Below, one piece after another: positions 39,201-53,490 of a stretch of 64,000 bases of DNA. The first letter of the stretch is position 1; each line of letters opens with the position of its first letter. The stretch is from Adiantum capillus-veneris (taxonomy: Eukaryota > Streptophyta > Polypodiopsida > Polypodiales > Pteridaceae): contig CM043944.1 in NCBI GenBank assembly GCA_014529385.2, positions 76,465,884 through 76,529,883 of the forward strand, in the 5' to 3' direction. Below the pieces are notes generated by a model. The model searched no databases. It was given only the letters and a program-made list of their open reading frames with translations, and was not told where the DNA came from. Position numbers and translations under genes: made by a program.

Positions 39201-39579
39201 GATAAGTGCAGTTGCAGGACAGGCTAAAGATGTTGCAGAGGAGGACACAGAAGCTGCAGGAGGAATTCACAACTTAGATGATCCAATGCAAATGATTGTG
39301 GATGAGAAACTCTGTCAAGAGACTGAAAGTACTAAGGAGGCAGTTACAGTTCAGGTGGATGCAGAGGTTGAAGAATTTGACAAGGAAACTCCAACTACAG
39401 CAGCAGTTTCACAACAAACTGAATTCAAGGATCAGCTGGTGGATGAATTTTTGATCAAGGGATATTGTGGGTTCTCACAATGTTTGAGAAACATTGCCCA
39501 CCAGGTGTGCCAGGTGTTAGTGCCTGATTTATCAGGGCTTTCAGGGCAGTCAGGCTATTACTTTTTGAATTGTAACTAA
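36235..39579 (+). CDS. 1114-residue zinc-knuckle/coiled-coil protein of the nested LTR element, unknown function
   Basis: The ATG at 36235 follows an in-frame stop at 36229. Residues 1-8 are Met-Ala-Lys6, then CTICQKDGHSAKQC, a CCHC zinc knuckle, then a second cysteine cluster (C-x2-C-x6-C-x3-C-x4-C). After a basic patch the protein is strongly acidic. Two similar segments occur near residues 186-210 and 287-312 (both SQRSQ plus a basic-Leu end). Coiled-coil-like heptads cover about 500-585 and 918-965. Residues about 590-760 are rich in Asp/Phe/Val. The frame runs 21 codons into the 3' LTR before stopping. It has no protease, RT or integrase motif. I infer a nucleic-acid-binding, self-associating Gag-like or accessory protein. 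The lack of any stop over 3.3 kb argues for recent selection or a very recent copy. Confidence 0.7.
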   Translation: MAKKKKKKCTICQKDGHSAKQCPYVCKPCQKQDVCVKYCMHKLCKKLYRIVRSFRDASDHEELCDAQEDLDDFSNLLDKAEDWHEGREGKRRKSCSSMRRIQVLQEAIEGLTEKYEDQFQEEDESDDDWGVTTPMFPLVGNNQVQSCLTPPNALVASLKSMKEAQAQSQHEEVKKVMLERAEEKEHPESQRSQKEHLVSQNHTPDRLKGLHNVEVPTVFQAPEVSKRESDFSVPEVFQPDFDVSEYGMKAIDNQSSEEKKLIQEGEFVQCKGDEVQKMMKEEGGSQEQLMSQRSQEDCQLSPNLTSKRLTSLQEEKDSCPKEELLVEKKGIQVGVSERSHQYPIQTHIPTFDINLEDVEIQGDIRFQRNAMEELKIDKDIMCANDEDDVMNQFLLNLDEEYLTGDSLEGVCVDGEEFFGVLKSESQFPRVDMNYSGFELKDLRFQIRELPVLIPKVLDLQSFRIQVPDPQILDLQRSYVPELAEFKSLFLSQVKMINNLSFELENERHSSMVAENEALSKINQLQEEKTSLMAEISQVQTEVDLHISYCYEVHDALKQVVLNKDNQIEDLKLQLTQIKNVEFSSNLDVTEGFLNDDVVINDLYDVGSFTNSVKDIGSSSVFKEVHFLDDVLDDLYQISDVNGFVDAEEMVWTDDYASILEVLDDGEVDFLGDCSTFLCDVVDGRDDVDIFISHWFYIFMLDKIREVFQGAEVKSFQFQGDITDWTVLQLLQSGFLSIFKEKCEQAILGVFFMCEGEFNFLLLSLKSGQFDEEADQFWFFLNQDFQGNQLIWHAESKSGLRVLHLHAEILDVFKRQCLMVAKFASYLESFFILLEGKPEPKPNPTTEFGYSLEYENGPKDLKSLEEEKSFLFCRRYLNSTVVEKMKTEVMDYMKGVWEKMKEMVYDVVSKPYQMFAEEEMKEENLFMEKQNVELKQQYIDLKEQFEDLKMQLQQQEGQQSEQVFVNKNFEVFAGIDVLAGVQEHMTEAAGISAVAGQAKDVAEEDTEAAGGIHNLDDPMQMIVDEKLCQETESTKEAVTVQVDAEVEEFDKETPTTAAVSQQTEFKDQLVDEFLIKGYCGFSQCLRNIAHQVCQVLVPDLSGLSGQSGYYFLNCN

Positions 39580-39909
39580 AACCTTTATCTTTGAACCTTA
39601 GGGATAAGTGAACATGGGTATTTTATATTTTGGGGAAGTTAGTTGTGTGTCTCGTGAATTCTCAGGACGAGAAGCAGTTATGTCTATGCCTGTTGATGCA
39701 GTTGGCTCTCTCCTGCATTGGTTCTGTGCTTTCTGCTGTATTACTGAATGATGATGATGAATGTCACACTATCTTCTCTTTATCTCTGATGTTACATACC
39801 TGTCTTCTTTGCAGTATGGTGTTTGAAGTATGCAGTTTCCTGCTTCCTGTTTGATATGTACTGTATGTTAACTGCATTGGTTGTTTGTTATGGCAATGTG
39901 TGCCTAACA
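39515..39909 (+). repeat. 3' LTR of nested element
   Basis: 395 bp, four differences from the 5' copy; two of these fall in one codon of the long ORF's tail. Confidence 0.93.
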
Positions 39910-40887
39910 CCTGGTACATAAAGTGCATCAACAAGTGTGAAAGAATGCCATTTGCAATAGTAAGCATAATCTTTCCAACTCCCTGAACTGGATAAGAGGC
40001 ATTGTTGGCACAAGTGACAGAATTCCCATGAGGGACATACTCGAGAGGTGAACAATTCACGATGTGAGGTAATGTGTTTTGTAGCACCACTGTCGAAATA
40101 CCACATGTGAATTTGCAGCAACTGACTTGCATACATCATGGACAACAGGATTGTAAGTGCACTCTACACTAAAAGCCCATTTTGCATCAACATAGCATCA
40201 TAGTCTCCTTTCACAAAAGACACAACAATGGCTGCATTTGTAGTGGAACCAGCATTTACAGTGGAACCACCCTCTTTCTTCTTAGCCTCTTTGGCCTTCA
40301 ACTTAGGATACTGCTTGATCAAGTGATCATTAGCTTTACAATAATGGCAACACATCTTCTTTTTGCCCTTATCACCAAAATTTTCAGACGAATTGCAGAA
40401 GCATTAGGAACATAATTTTTGCCACTCGTAGTAGAACCATAAGAAGTGGCTACATTGTTGTCACCACCCTTTCTTTGAGAAGCAATAAAAGCCTGTTCCA
40501 CTTCATGCTGCCTAGTCCCGTTTTCTTTGGAAAGTGACTCTTGCATCAGCAATGTGCATAATGCATCAAACTTGACAACTTCAAGATTTCCTTGGATCAT
40601 AAGTCTCCAAGTAGTAGCAAAAGTCTAGTAAGGATCTGGTAAGGCATCAAGAACAGTCTGCACAAGGGAACTGTTTGAAATGACTTCACCTACAAAAATA
40701 AGTTGCTCATTTTATATCCTTGACACCAGCAAGGAAAGTGTCCATATCATCTTCTTCATGCATAATCTTCAATTCCAACCCTTTACGCAGCAAATACCTA
40801 CGAACACTCGCCAAACCTCACTGAAATCGAGAAAAGTGAACAGACGTGTGCTGGAGCAGCTGACGACTAAGCTCAGGCAACCTAATC
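39910..40887 (-). pseudogene. Copia Gag and protease N-terminal part, antisense
   Basis: The minus strand reads a Gag helix region (KGLELKIMHEEDDMDTFLAG, then LDALPDPY near 40650), the zinc knuckle CCHYCKANDHLIKQYPKL (last Cys replaced by Tyr) at about 40300-40355, and the protease motif DSGATKHIT near 40100. It ends ALYVPG at the nested element's target site. Several frameshifts are present and the Gag N-terminus is absent. Confidence 0.85.
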
Positions 40888-42661
<1,774 letters not shown>

Positions 42662-42665
<4 letters not shown>

Positions 42666-43802
42666 ATGTCGCCGCCTATTGGAGAACCTTCCAGAGCACG
42701 TTCAATTTTATCAAAATTCCCAAAACACCCTGGTTTTGAGATTAAATTTCTCCAAAGTTAAAAAAATTTGTAGCTTTTCATAAGAAGGCTGATTACAAGA
42801 CGGTAAAACCAGAATTTGAGTTGGTTATGTAGGCTTCAAGGATGAATTGCTCCATTATTTCTAAAAATATTGGCTGTTTCTTGTGAGGTAATTTGAGGTA
42901 ATTTGTGACAAATTACGTGCTACGCACTCAAAAATGGATCTCAATTTTCATAATCTTGAACAATGCAACCAAAATAGATATAAGGGTATTTGGGGAATTT
43001 TTGAAATTTGGGGGGTATTTTGAGAATTTTCACAAACTAGATGGGTATTTTGCTCATTTTCCCAAAAAAAGATTGACCCAATGCCTTTTCCTTCTCTTTT
43101 GCTTTTCTTTCCCTCCTTAAGTTCTAAAGGATCTACCAAGATTCTTATTAAAAGTCAAGACCTACTCGCTCAACTTTCACTTTTTAGATAGAATCTACGG
43201 AGATGCGCTTCGCGTCCCAACCTTTCTTTTGAAAAATCAAGCAAGTGTCCTCCCCACTTTCCCCCCACTCTGCACGCTTCTTGCCTTTGCTCCATCCTCA
43301 ACATGCATTCATGCTCAGATAGAGCTGCCCTATCTGTCTATGGGCTCGTTCATGATGCCGACTCAACAGCAGCAGAGTACAACCTTCCCCTAATGCATTG
43401 TATAGCAGAGAAATAAAATCAATCTCTCTCTCTCTCTCTCTCCCTCTCTCTCTCATAGCACAATATCATCCGGTTCTCTCTCACTCTCTCACACACACAC
43501 ATTCTCATTTCGCAAATGCCGTGGCAGTTCAGAGGATGGGAAAACTTCAAACTTGCTTCTCAATCAAGGTCAAGGTTGCTAGCTAGAGGCAAGAAAAGAA
43601 AGAGAGACGAGGTGAATCAGAGACCATTAATATAGGTTCACCAACCGCCTCCCCAACCTGACACACCAAATTGAACGAAGCTGCCCCACACTTGCCTCCT
43701 CTCCCCACGCTCGTACTGTGCACAGAACTTGCTCATACGAGGCATGATGACACATCGATGATCGCATTGATGCACGTAGGCCTCTGCATCTTCGGACCAG
43801 CC

Positions 43803-43857
<55 letters not shown>

Positions 43858-43938
43858 CCGACCTGCAGATCTGCAAATGCACAAAAACCCCTTTCTCTTT
43901 TCTTTTCCCCTTTTTGTCGTCGTTCATGCATCTGTCCT

Positions 43939-43982
<44 letters not shown>

Positions 43983-44221
43983 CGCGCTATCCATCCCTTT
44001 TGGGCGTACACTTGTGACCTGCGCTGCTTGTTTCCTAGTCTGTGATCCTCGCAGCTACAAGCTCCTTCCACGCATACGCCTCCTACAACTGGGAGCTACA
44101 AGCTACCCTGCGCAAGATTGATTCACGCACGTCCAATTCAATACCCTTGTTGTGATCCTCGACATCACCTGCAGCCCTAAAATCCCCAAAAATTTGCTGA
44201 TCTCTCTCTCTCTCTCTAAAA
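42662..44221. other. No recognisable gene; further CT/GA runs
   Basis: (CT)n at 43422-43455, (GA)n at 43805-43852, (CT)n at 43940-43980. Around 42950-43060 a ggtattttgrgaattt phrase recurs. Confidence 0.45.
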
Positions 44222-44265
44222 AAGGTCTCTCGGGATAGTTTCCTACAACATTTTCTTCTTCTCTC
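44222..44265 (+). repeat. Tail fragment of the 7203-type SINE
   Basis: aaggtctctcgggatagttt and cctacaacattttcttcttc match the end of the 7203-7749 units. Confidence 0.6.
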
Positions 44266-46612
44266 TCTTCCCTCCACGTGCCAATTCAGTTTTTCCTTCA
44301 AACGTATGTGAGCCAAACTTGATCTTTAGCTTTTACTTTTCAAATTAACATTTCCTTTTTCTTTCAACTTAGCATCTCTTCTGATTCCCCTCAATAAGAG
44401 CGTTTGGGACACCTATTATTTCGATGCCATTGATAAATGTGCACGAAAAAGTATCCAAACAAAAAATTGACTATCACGAATATGTACACCCACGATTTAG
44501 GAAAAATCCATAAAGGAGAGTCGAAAGAGATTCTACTCTTTTCTCTAGTTAATTTACTTTAAGACTTTCTTGAACTGCACTGTGCATGAGCCTCCATTGA
44601 AGTCATGCACTCCATTGAAGTAAACAGCTAGTCCCTGGATCAAATTGAGTAGGGATACAAGAGAGGATGCAAAATAGTCATAGCATGCTTGAGAAGACCT
44701 ACACCCGCCTTATCGAGAACCTTCAGCTAGCCTTTAAAAACCTCAATGAGCTTTTAATATCATTCAACATCAGACATCATGTAGACGCAAAAGGTGGGCG
44801 AGATGCAAGCGAACAGGCAACACAGACCAATGGAGATGGATGGAGGGGAGGTCTTCAAGCAAAGATATAGCGATGGGAAAGGTGGGCAAGGTGCAAGGAA
44901 GGAAGCCGCGTAGACTAAAAAGTAAGAGAGGGGGGGGGGGAGGGACAAGTGTAGACGAGGGCGCAGATTGTGAAGGAGTGCTAAGACGCAGATGGGTTTT
45001 TTTGTTGTTTGATTGTTTTTGGGTGATCTTACTAATGATTTTTTTTTTAAAAGCCTACCAATATGTAGTATATAATTCGAGTAACAATAGTTGATCGTTT
45101 TTTTTTTTTTGGGGGGGGGGGGGGGGGGGTTCTCTTACTAAGGGTTTTTTTTAAAAGCCTACCAATATGTAGTATACAATTTGAGTAACAATAGATTATT
45201 TTATCCTTTTTTTTTACATTCACATTTAAGGGTGTTGAATAATCTTGAAAAAAAATTACAAATCTAATTAAAAAAAAGCTTTTATTGGTAAAAAAATCAC
45301 CACTAAAGATTTTATAAATAATCTTTGAATGTACATGATAAGTTTTACTTATAGTGACCTCGTCGAACAAATCGAAGAAGGGACACTATGTACTCATGTT
45401 AATGTATAACGTGAATGTCAGAGGAGGGATTCTATAATGCAAACATTTAAGACAAATTAAGAGATACATTTAAAAAAGTGTTTATATAAGTCATTTTATT
45501 TGTTTAAACAAGGGTTTTTTTGGCCTGCCCAAAGGGCAAAGGCTATAGCGTTGCCTTCTCTTTTTGTTGACTAAAATAGGAAAAAGGTTGAGTTGTATTT
45601 TTAAGCATTTTTTGATAGGTCAAAACTGTTGATTGGTTGAAATAAGATAGTGGACACTCATTGAAATGAAGAGTGTGTAAATCTCATGATGGACATGTCT
45701 TGAGTTTTGAAATATAAATGTTGGGAGAAAAAAAATTGATTGGTCAGTGATGCAATAAGGACTTGGTAGCAGTGATGAAGTAAGGACTCAGTAGAAGTGA
45801 AGTGCGTCAAACCAATGAATCATGAGGAGAAGGTCACTACAACAAAGATCTCAACTTTTAATACTGATCTCGAGTATATTGTCCCAACTCCCTGTCCCGG
45901 ACAAAGAGTGAGTGTGAATCCACTATCAGCGAGGTGTGTAAATTTGCTGGTGCGTAGAGTAGACGGCAATTAGAGACGGCGGGGCACAAGGGACTTTCAA
46001 CCCATTTCCTAGATTGAAAGCACACTGCATCTAGGAAATTGTGTGTTTTAGCTAGATGTGAGCACCATGGTTTTCCAGGGGCAACTAGGAAATACAGAGG
46101 ACATAGGGAAAGGCAAGGAATCTAGGAAAACTAGCTGGGACAATGCTATCGTCTATCTGGGGAAAATTATTAGGGCCTCCAATTCTGGATAAGGTGGACA
46201 GACAAATAATATGAACGTCCTAGAAGGACTCTTCTTGAATCTTGGCGAAAAAAATTGGCGCCCCTTTTTCCTGCAAGAAAACAGAACGCCTGCGCGCTTC
46301 GATTCGAGCTCGAGGCCAACGTTGCGCACGCGCAAAGGACAGACGAGCTCGCGCCCCACCAGGTTAGTAGTCGTTTCCCTTCACCAGCTGTGTCTGCCTT
46401 GTCGGGCTGCAGAGCTGAGTACGAACATATATTGATCGATTACTTATATCATTATATGAAGACCTGCACTAGCATGGCTCGAGCATGAACGTCCGCCCTA
46501 CTGCCGGTGGCTTGATCTTGGCGCGCTGAGCAATATTGGCTTTAGTCTGAAGGTAAGCTTATTTCCATCAAACCTGAAGATAAATTGTTTCATGAGTTGA
46601 GTCATTGGTATT
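44266..46612. other. No recognisable gene
   Basis: It contains the 45020-45194 duplication and poly-G at 45111-45129. cactacaacaaa at about 45837 resembles a CACTA end but has no partner. Short frames at 46153-46488 lack domains. Confidence 0.4.
45020..45194. repeat. Tandem duplication with T and G runs
   Basis: aaaagcctaccaatatgtag followed by gagtaacaatag occurs at 45049-45090 and 45153-45194. The copies are separated by a T run and about 19 G. Confidence 0.8.
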
Positions 46613-46775
46613 GTTAATTTCTTGCTCACGAGATTCAAGGCTTGAAGCATTTTTGTTTTGCTTTCAAGTGTTGAAAGTATGGAGCTCTTCCTCTTATAAT
46701 GCTTTTAAATTACCTGCTCACGAGATTCAAGGCTTGAAGCATTTTTTTTTTGTGATGCTTTTAAGTGTTGAAAGT
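46613..46775. repeat. 95-bp tandem duplication beside GRAS pseudogene
   Basis: gctcacgagattcaaggctt appears at about 46622 and 46717, each followed by gaagcattttt and aagtgttgaaagtat. Confidence 0.8.
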
Positions 46776-46781
46776 ATTGTT

Positions 46782-48100
46782 TCAGCTATGCCTGGTTGTG
46801 GAAATTAAGGCCAGTAATTACATGCGTGGGCAGTCCCTCCTTGTGGTCTGTGAGAGCATTGATAAGGCATGGCCATTAGAGCCCATAAAAGATACCTTAG
46901 TCGATCATGTGGAGGCGTGCCGCACCCTTTGCTGCCTTAAGAATGCTTTGATTTAGCATAATAGTGGGAGAACTTAAATATTGTATGAATCCGAAAGCTT
47001 TTTTGAACGCTTTGAGAAACACAGCTACTGAAGGGCGGTTGTTGTAAGCCACATCAGATTAAGCACGGCTCCCTATCCCATGTATGCGGGCCTCAAGAGC
47101 CTCATAGAAATAATGTGTGATGCGATGGAGCCCACTGCCATTGGCAGATGCCCCATTTATCCTGAGTGGTTGAAGCGTCTCAAATGCCCTCATGCGCAGC
47201 TCACTAGGAGCTCCTTGAAGTCGAAGTTTCTGCTCATCATGTCCGTTTTCGTCGGCACTGCCTCCGCATGGCCCTTCTTGCCTTTTCTACGCACACTACC
47301 ATTGCGACCAGTGTGTGGTTTGTTCTCCGCAAGGTCATTAATTTGCTTCCCTACTAGCTCTTTCAACTTGGCATTGATGACTCTTTCACAAGTTGGTGTT
47401 TGAGTTTTGTTTAGATAGAGCATCTCATAGTCTCCCTCCATATCAAGATCCCTGTTCTTCACAAAGGAAACATGCCTATTAGAAGGTTCAACTTGGGTAT
47501 GTGAGGTTGGAGTTGAGGGATCTGATCTATAATGATGGGGCTTGTTCGTCGAAAGCTCACCACCAAGAATGTTTAGCACGGAGTCATGCCCGTTTACGAT
47601 CCCACTATTGGACGATGGATCTGTGGAGCAAGCAACATATCAATAAGAAAAGAAGTGTTAGATGAAGAAAGCATGGGTGTGGAGGGCTTGCTTGGGTAGG
47701 GATGGATATGTCTAGACGTGAACGAGACTGCGTTCAAGCTGGTAGCGTCTTCATTCATTAGCCCTAATACCATGTCATTGATGTTGACCTTTTCGCCTCT
47801 AGATGAGTACACGGCAGGTGTGGAACTCTCACCAATGATGTTGTAGAGGCTATCAATGATGGATTAGTAGGCCACACAATCCTATGGCACCAAGATGCGT
47901 TCGTCCATAGTCTCATCCATGAGAATGTTGTTGATATAGTCAAGAAGGGAAAGGTCCAACATGAGGGTATCGTCTTCGGAGTTGCCCATACTCTACAAAC
48001 CCTCCTCTGTTTCATTGGCTAATGTGTCCAATGCATTGTCGGGACTATGAAAGGCGTAGGGTTCCTCGTTAACGGATTCGTGGAGAGCTGACAGAGAGTA
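46782..48100 (-). pseudogene. GRAS-family transcription regulator (SCARECROW-like, LISCL type), broken
   Basis: Read on the minus strand across frames. An acidic N-terminus with LLDYINNILMDETMDERIL (about 47890-47945) is the segment conserved before the LISCL domain. Then come RRKGKKGHAEAV and FKELLVSCA (47190-47230), the start of the first leucine heptad region. In a shifted frame, THYFYEALEARIHGIG, AVFLKAFKKAFGF and NQSILKAAKGAARLHMID follow. The last, with GIFYGL and WPCLINAL, is the VHIID motif of GRAS proteins (about 46860-46910). Stops replace the residues after MID and after YGL. The match stops near 46782, so the second half of the domain (PFYRE, SAW) is missing. GRAS proteins are nuclear regulators; this copy cannot make one. 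Confidence 0.85.
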
Positions 48101-48198
48101 TGCGGGGCTTCCTTGCCGATCTACATGCATCCATGCCTCTTGCTGCAAACTCTAGGCATGCCGAATCGTCCATGATGTGTGCATTTCGACGGGCCAAC

Positions 48199-50442
<2,244 letters not shown>

Positions 50443-50531
<89 letters not shown>
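50443..50531. repeat. (GA)n microsatellite
   Basis: About 88 bases of pure GA. Confidence 0.95.
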
Positions 50532-50537
<6 letters not shown>

Positions 50538-50646
50538 ACTCATTCGATAGATGTAGAGACAAAGAAGTTTTTTATATTTGTGCATGCACATATCTCCCTC
50601 TTAACGTAGTTTAAAAGACATTAAAATGTGTGTTACACAGCTCAAC

Positions 50647-53490
50647 ATGGCCTCTTCATCGAAAACATTTAGATGTACATGCAATTACAAGTGCCGACAT
50701 TCCGAGCATGGTTTTGTAGATCTAGGAAAGAGCACCTATCATGCTCATCTTCAACAAGATCTTCGAGGAAACATACACCCGTCAGTACGAAGAGGCCAAG
50801 AGTCAAGGATTTCTACAAATACTCCATCTGTTCCTGTCTCCACAAATACTCCATTTGTTTCTTTGGCTAACTTGCCCATACATGAAACAAGCTTAGATAC
50901 AAGCTTAGTCTCAAGAAGAATATGGTGTAATTGCAAGGCATATTGCAATGGAGGAAGGATGGTTAGTAGTGCCACTTTTACGAGGCATCTCCGGGTGTCT
51001 GAGAGGTATGACTCGTATTGGAGCAGCTTTGGTGGTGAAGAGTCAAGTATAGGTATCTTCACTTCTGAAGAGACACTAGATTCTTCAAACCAAGAAGAAG
51101 ATGCAATACTAGAAGATTCTATAGGAAGTGACCCTGAGGATGCAATATACACTAGCGATGAGGAGTCCATTGATGACTTTCTATATCGTCATGAATATCC
51201 AGATGCTGGTGGAAGGAGAATTGAGTCATCCTTGTATGATCGTATTCTTGACAAGATAATTGAGTTGCAGACACTTTGGGATGAACACCAGGTTTCCATA
51301 GCTTGTCAAGATAGCATGCTTAGGATTCTCTTTGAGGACATGGGAGGTCCTCGGGTTGGTAGACATGATCAAGAAAAAGACTATGTCCGGCTGGAATCAC
51401 CTTGGAGAACTTTGAAGCTATGGTGAATAACCCACAAATGTTGGAGTTCTTAGAGGCCATGGTATCGAAAGAAAAGAGTGCACAAAAGTATAGACAAGGT
51501 ACACATTTATTCTAATACTTGCACATTTTGATATGTAGGGGATCTATTTTGTAACCTCTTCTAAGATGTAGAAGGGTCTTATCTTTGCAATGTTTTGAGC
51601 AGAAAATCAAAGTTGTAATGTTATAGTGTCCTCAGTTCCTCTTGATTCCCCTAAAGACGAAGATGGTAAATTTCATTAATGAATTATGTAAATTTGATAC
51701 GATTTTTAATTCATAGAGACATCTTGATCTTCATAAAATAAACTTGTTTAGGGATACCATCGAGTTCTGATACTGTAAGTGTTAGAGCTCCGCCATATGA
51801 CGATATTTTCTGTCCACCAAGAGGAAAAGATAGAGATCCAAACAAGCTTTATGGGAAAGAGCTTCTAGAAAAGAAGTTCCCACCTCACTATCATGCCATA
51901 ATGCTTGATAATTATCGCACTGTGCGTCGATGGTTCCGTAATGTCTCTTTGCCCTCTGACTTACGTCATAATCAAAAGGGCAAAGATGAAATTATGGAAA
52001 TCATCCATAAGAATTATTCCAAGATCAAGCCAATGGTTTTTTGTGGGGCTACCTATAAGTGGCATGTCGAAGACATATATAAGTGGGTGGTGGCCGCAAA
52101 GCAATCAAAGCAAAAGTACAAAAAAACTAAGGTAAATTCAATAAGCTCTTTGTACCTATCTTATTTAGTTCAAGTAAGGTAGATTGATGTTCTTGCTTAA
52201 ACAGGAAGTTTTTTCAAGGGAAGAACACAATGTCAATCTCAAAGAGGAAGAAAACAAAGTGCTATCTCAACAAGGGGTAATCACTTATATTTCAATATGA
52301 GCGTGTTTTTGGCAAGCCTGATGAATTTAATTAAGTTTGTTTCCGATCATTGTAGTTGGGTGACATTACATTATCAAAAGATATTGAGATGACACAAGGA
52401 ATTGATGTTAATATTGAGGATCTTGATGAAGGAAAGCAAGAGTACACACTCTATGATGGCCTATTAGAGGTAAGTTCTACTCACTTTTGTTATGAGGTCT
52501 TTCTTTATATATTATTTGCATTATTCTTCTAAGTAATTTGTCTTTCTTATGGTGTAGACTGACAAATTCTTAATGGAAATGAAGAGCTTTGATGGCCTTC
52601 AAAGCTACGAAGAAGAGGTGTGCCATCATGTATACTCTTGTGTAAACTTATTTCGTGCTATGGGAAGTTGTGTAAATTTTGAGTTACAGGATGTGGATGC
52701 ATTGGTCGGTGATGCACCATTGTCATATACGGAACTTTTACACACTGGTCAATCTAAGAGGGTCCAAGCAAACAAAGATCTTTCCTCTTTGGATGAAGTC
52801 CCTAAACGTGATGAGGTATTTTTACTCAAGAGTTATGTTGAAAATGTTTGAGATTAGTTAGATTGTTACATTTTAATGTCTTTGGTTGCATAGTCACATA
52901 AAAGGAGTCTTGGATTGTCTTGTTTCAGGAAATCTCATGTGTAAAAAAGGCTTCTAGGAAGAGGAAGGTAGAGATACGCTTATGTGCTTATCCTTTTATG
53001 TGTTAGGTAGAAGCTAAATTACGTTGTTGTTTCCATCTCATAGTTCTTTTCTTTTGGGGATAGATGACTGAGAAAATGAAGTCGCTCTGTGAGCTTGATC
53101 ATTCTCGCAAAACCTCATCTTCAAAAGAAAAGGTACAAGATAATTAAACTCTATATTTGGCAACGAATAAGTTTGAACATATTATGATTAGGCTTGCTCG
53201 TCTAATTTTGATACTAGGTTGCATGCAAGCGTGTAAACGATGCGAAGAACGGTGGTGATGAGATATTGAATGTAAGTAAAATGTACTAACGTGTGGTTTC
53301 TTTTTTTTGCACATTTAATGTCGCTATAACTAAATCTCCATCTTATAAGAATTGTATATTTGTTGGCATAGGTGCATTCCTATAATGAGCAAGATATGGA
53401 AACCATCGTGTTGGTCTACATGCAAAAAAAGAGTGTACATGATATGTACTTTTCACTCTGTGCGTTTGAAGAAGGAAGACAAGACATGAA
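50647..53490 (+). CDS. Nine-exon gene of unknown function with two CxC cysteine modules
   Basis: Exon 1 starts at 50647 (or in frame at 50626). GT-AG junctions then give exons at about 50647-51498, 51752-52131, 52205-52276, 52356-52469, 52558-52815, 52929-52967, 53064-53132, 53218-53271 and 53372 onward. All are in phase except exon 1, which needs a one-base shift between 51369 and 51407. Exon 1 has two similar modules, CTCNYKC...HAHL and CNCKAYC...TRHL, probably zinc-binding, then a Ser/Asp/Glu-rich part. Exon 2 holds a conserved-looking basic segment (RTVRRWFRNVSLPSD ... VFCGATYKWHVEDIYKW). Later exons are small, charged and include a KKASRKRK nuclear-signal-like patch. The cysteine modules recall N-termini of plant transposase-associated proteins, but I do not recognise the family. 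The 3' end runs into an antisense LRR fragment. Confidence 0.6.

Larger units (their letters stand above)
35016..39909 (+). mobile_element. Non-autonomous LTR retrotransposon with a single giant ORF, nested in copia
   Basis: Two 395-bp LTRs (35016-35410 and 39515-39909) start tgttagtgcc and end gtgcctaaca. They differ at only four positions (about 99% identical), so the insertion is young. Flanks are cttgg at 35011-35015 and cctgg at 39910-39914, a 5-bp target duplication with one change. The interior has no protease, RT, RNase H or integrase. It holds an uninterrupted 1114-codon frame and a smaller one upstream. No standard primer site follows the 5' LTR (tttggcgatcctgctattgg instead) and no good polypurine tract precedes the 3' LTR. 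This is a LARD/TR-GAG-like element whose mobilising partner is unknown. Confidence 0.9.
32383..40887 (-). mobile_element. Decayed Ty1/copia element, split by a nested insertion
   Basis: Copia sequence reads on the minus strand from about 40887 down to 39910 (Gag, zinc knuckle, protease). It resumes at 35015 and continues to 32383 (integrase, RT, RNase H). The gap is exactly the nested element at 35016-39909. A weak primer-site core (tatcaga on the minus strand, about 40887-40893) sits beside a TG at 40898, which could be an LTR edge. But the first part of Gag is missing and no matching LTR was seen at the left end, so the element is truncated or its LTRs have decayed. Confidence 0.85.

Noticed and set aside
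45837-45850. cactacaacaaa, resembling a CACTA transposon end
   Set aside because: No inverted partner at a plausible distance. The tgtagtg near 54893 lacks the rest of the repeat and the 3-bp duplication does not match.
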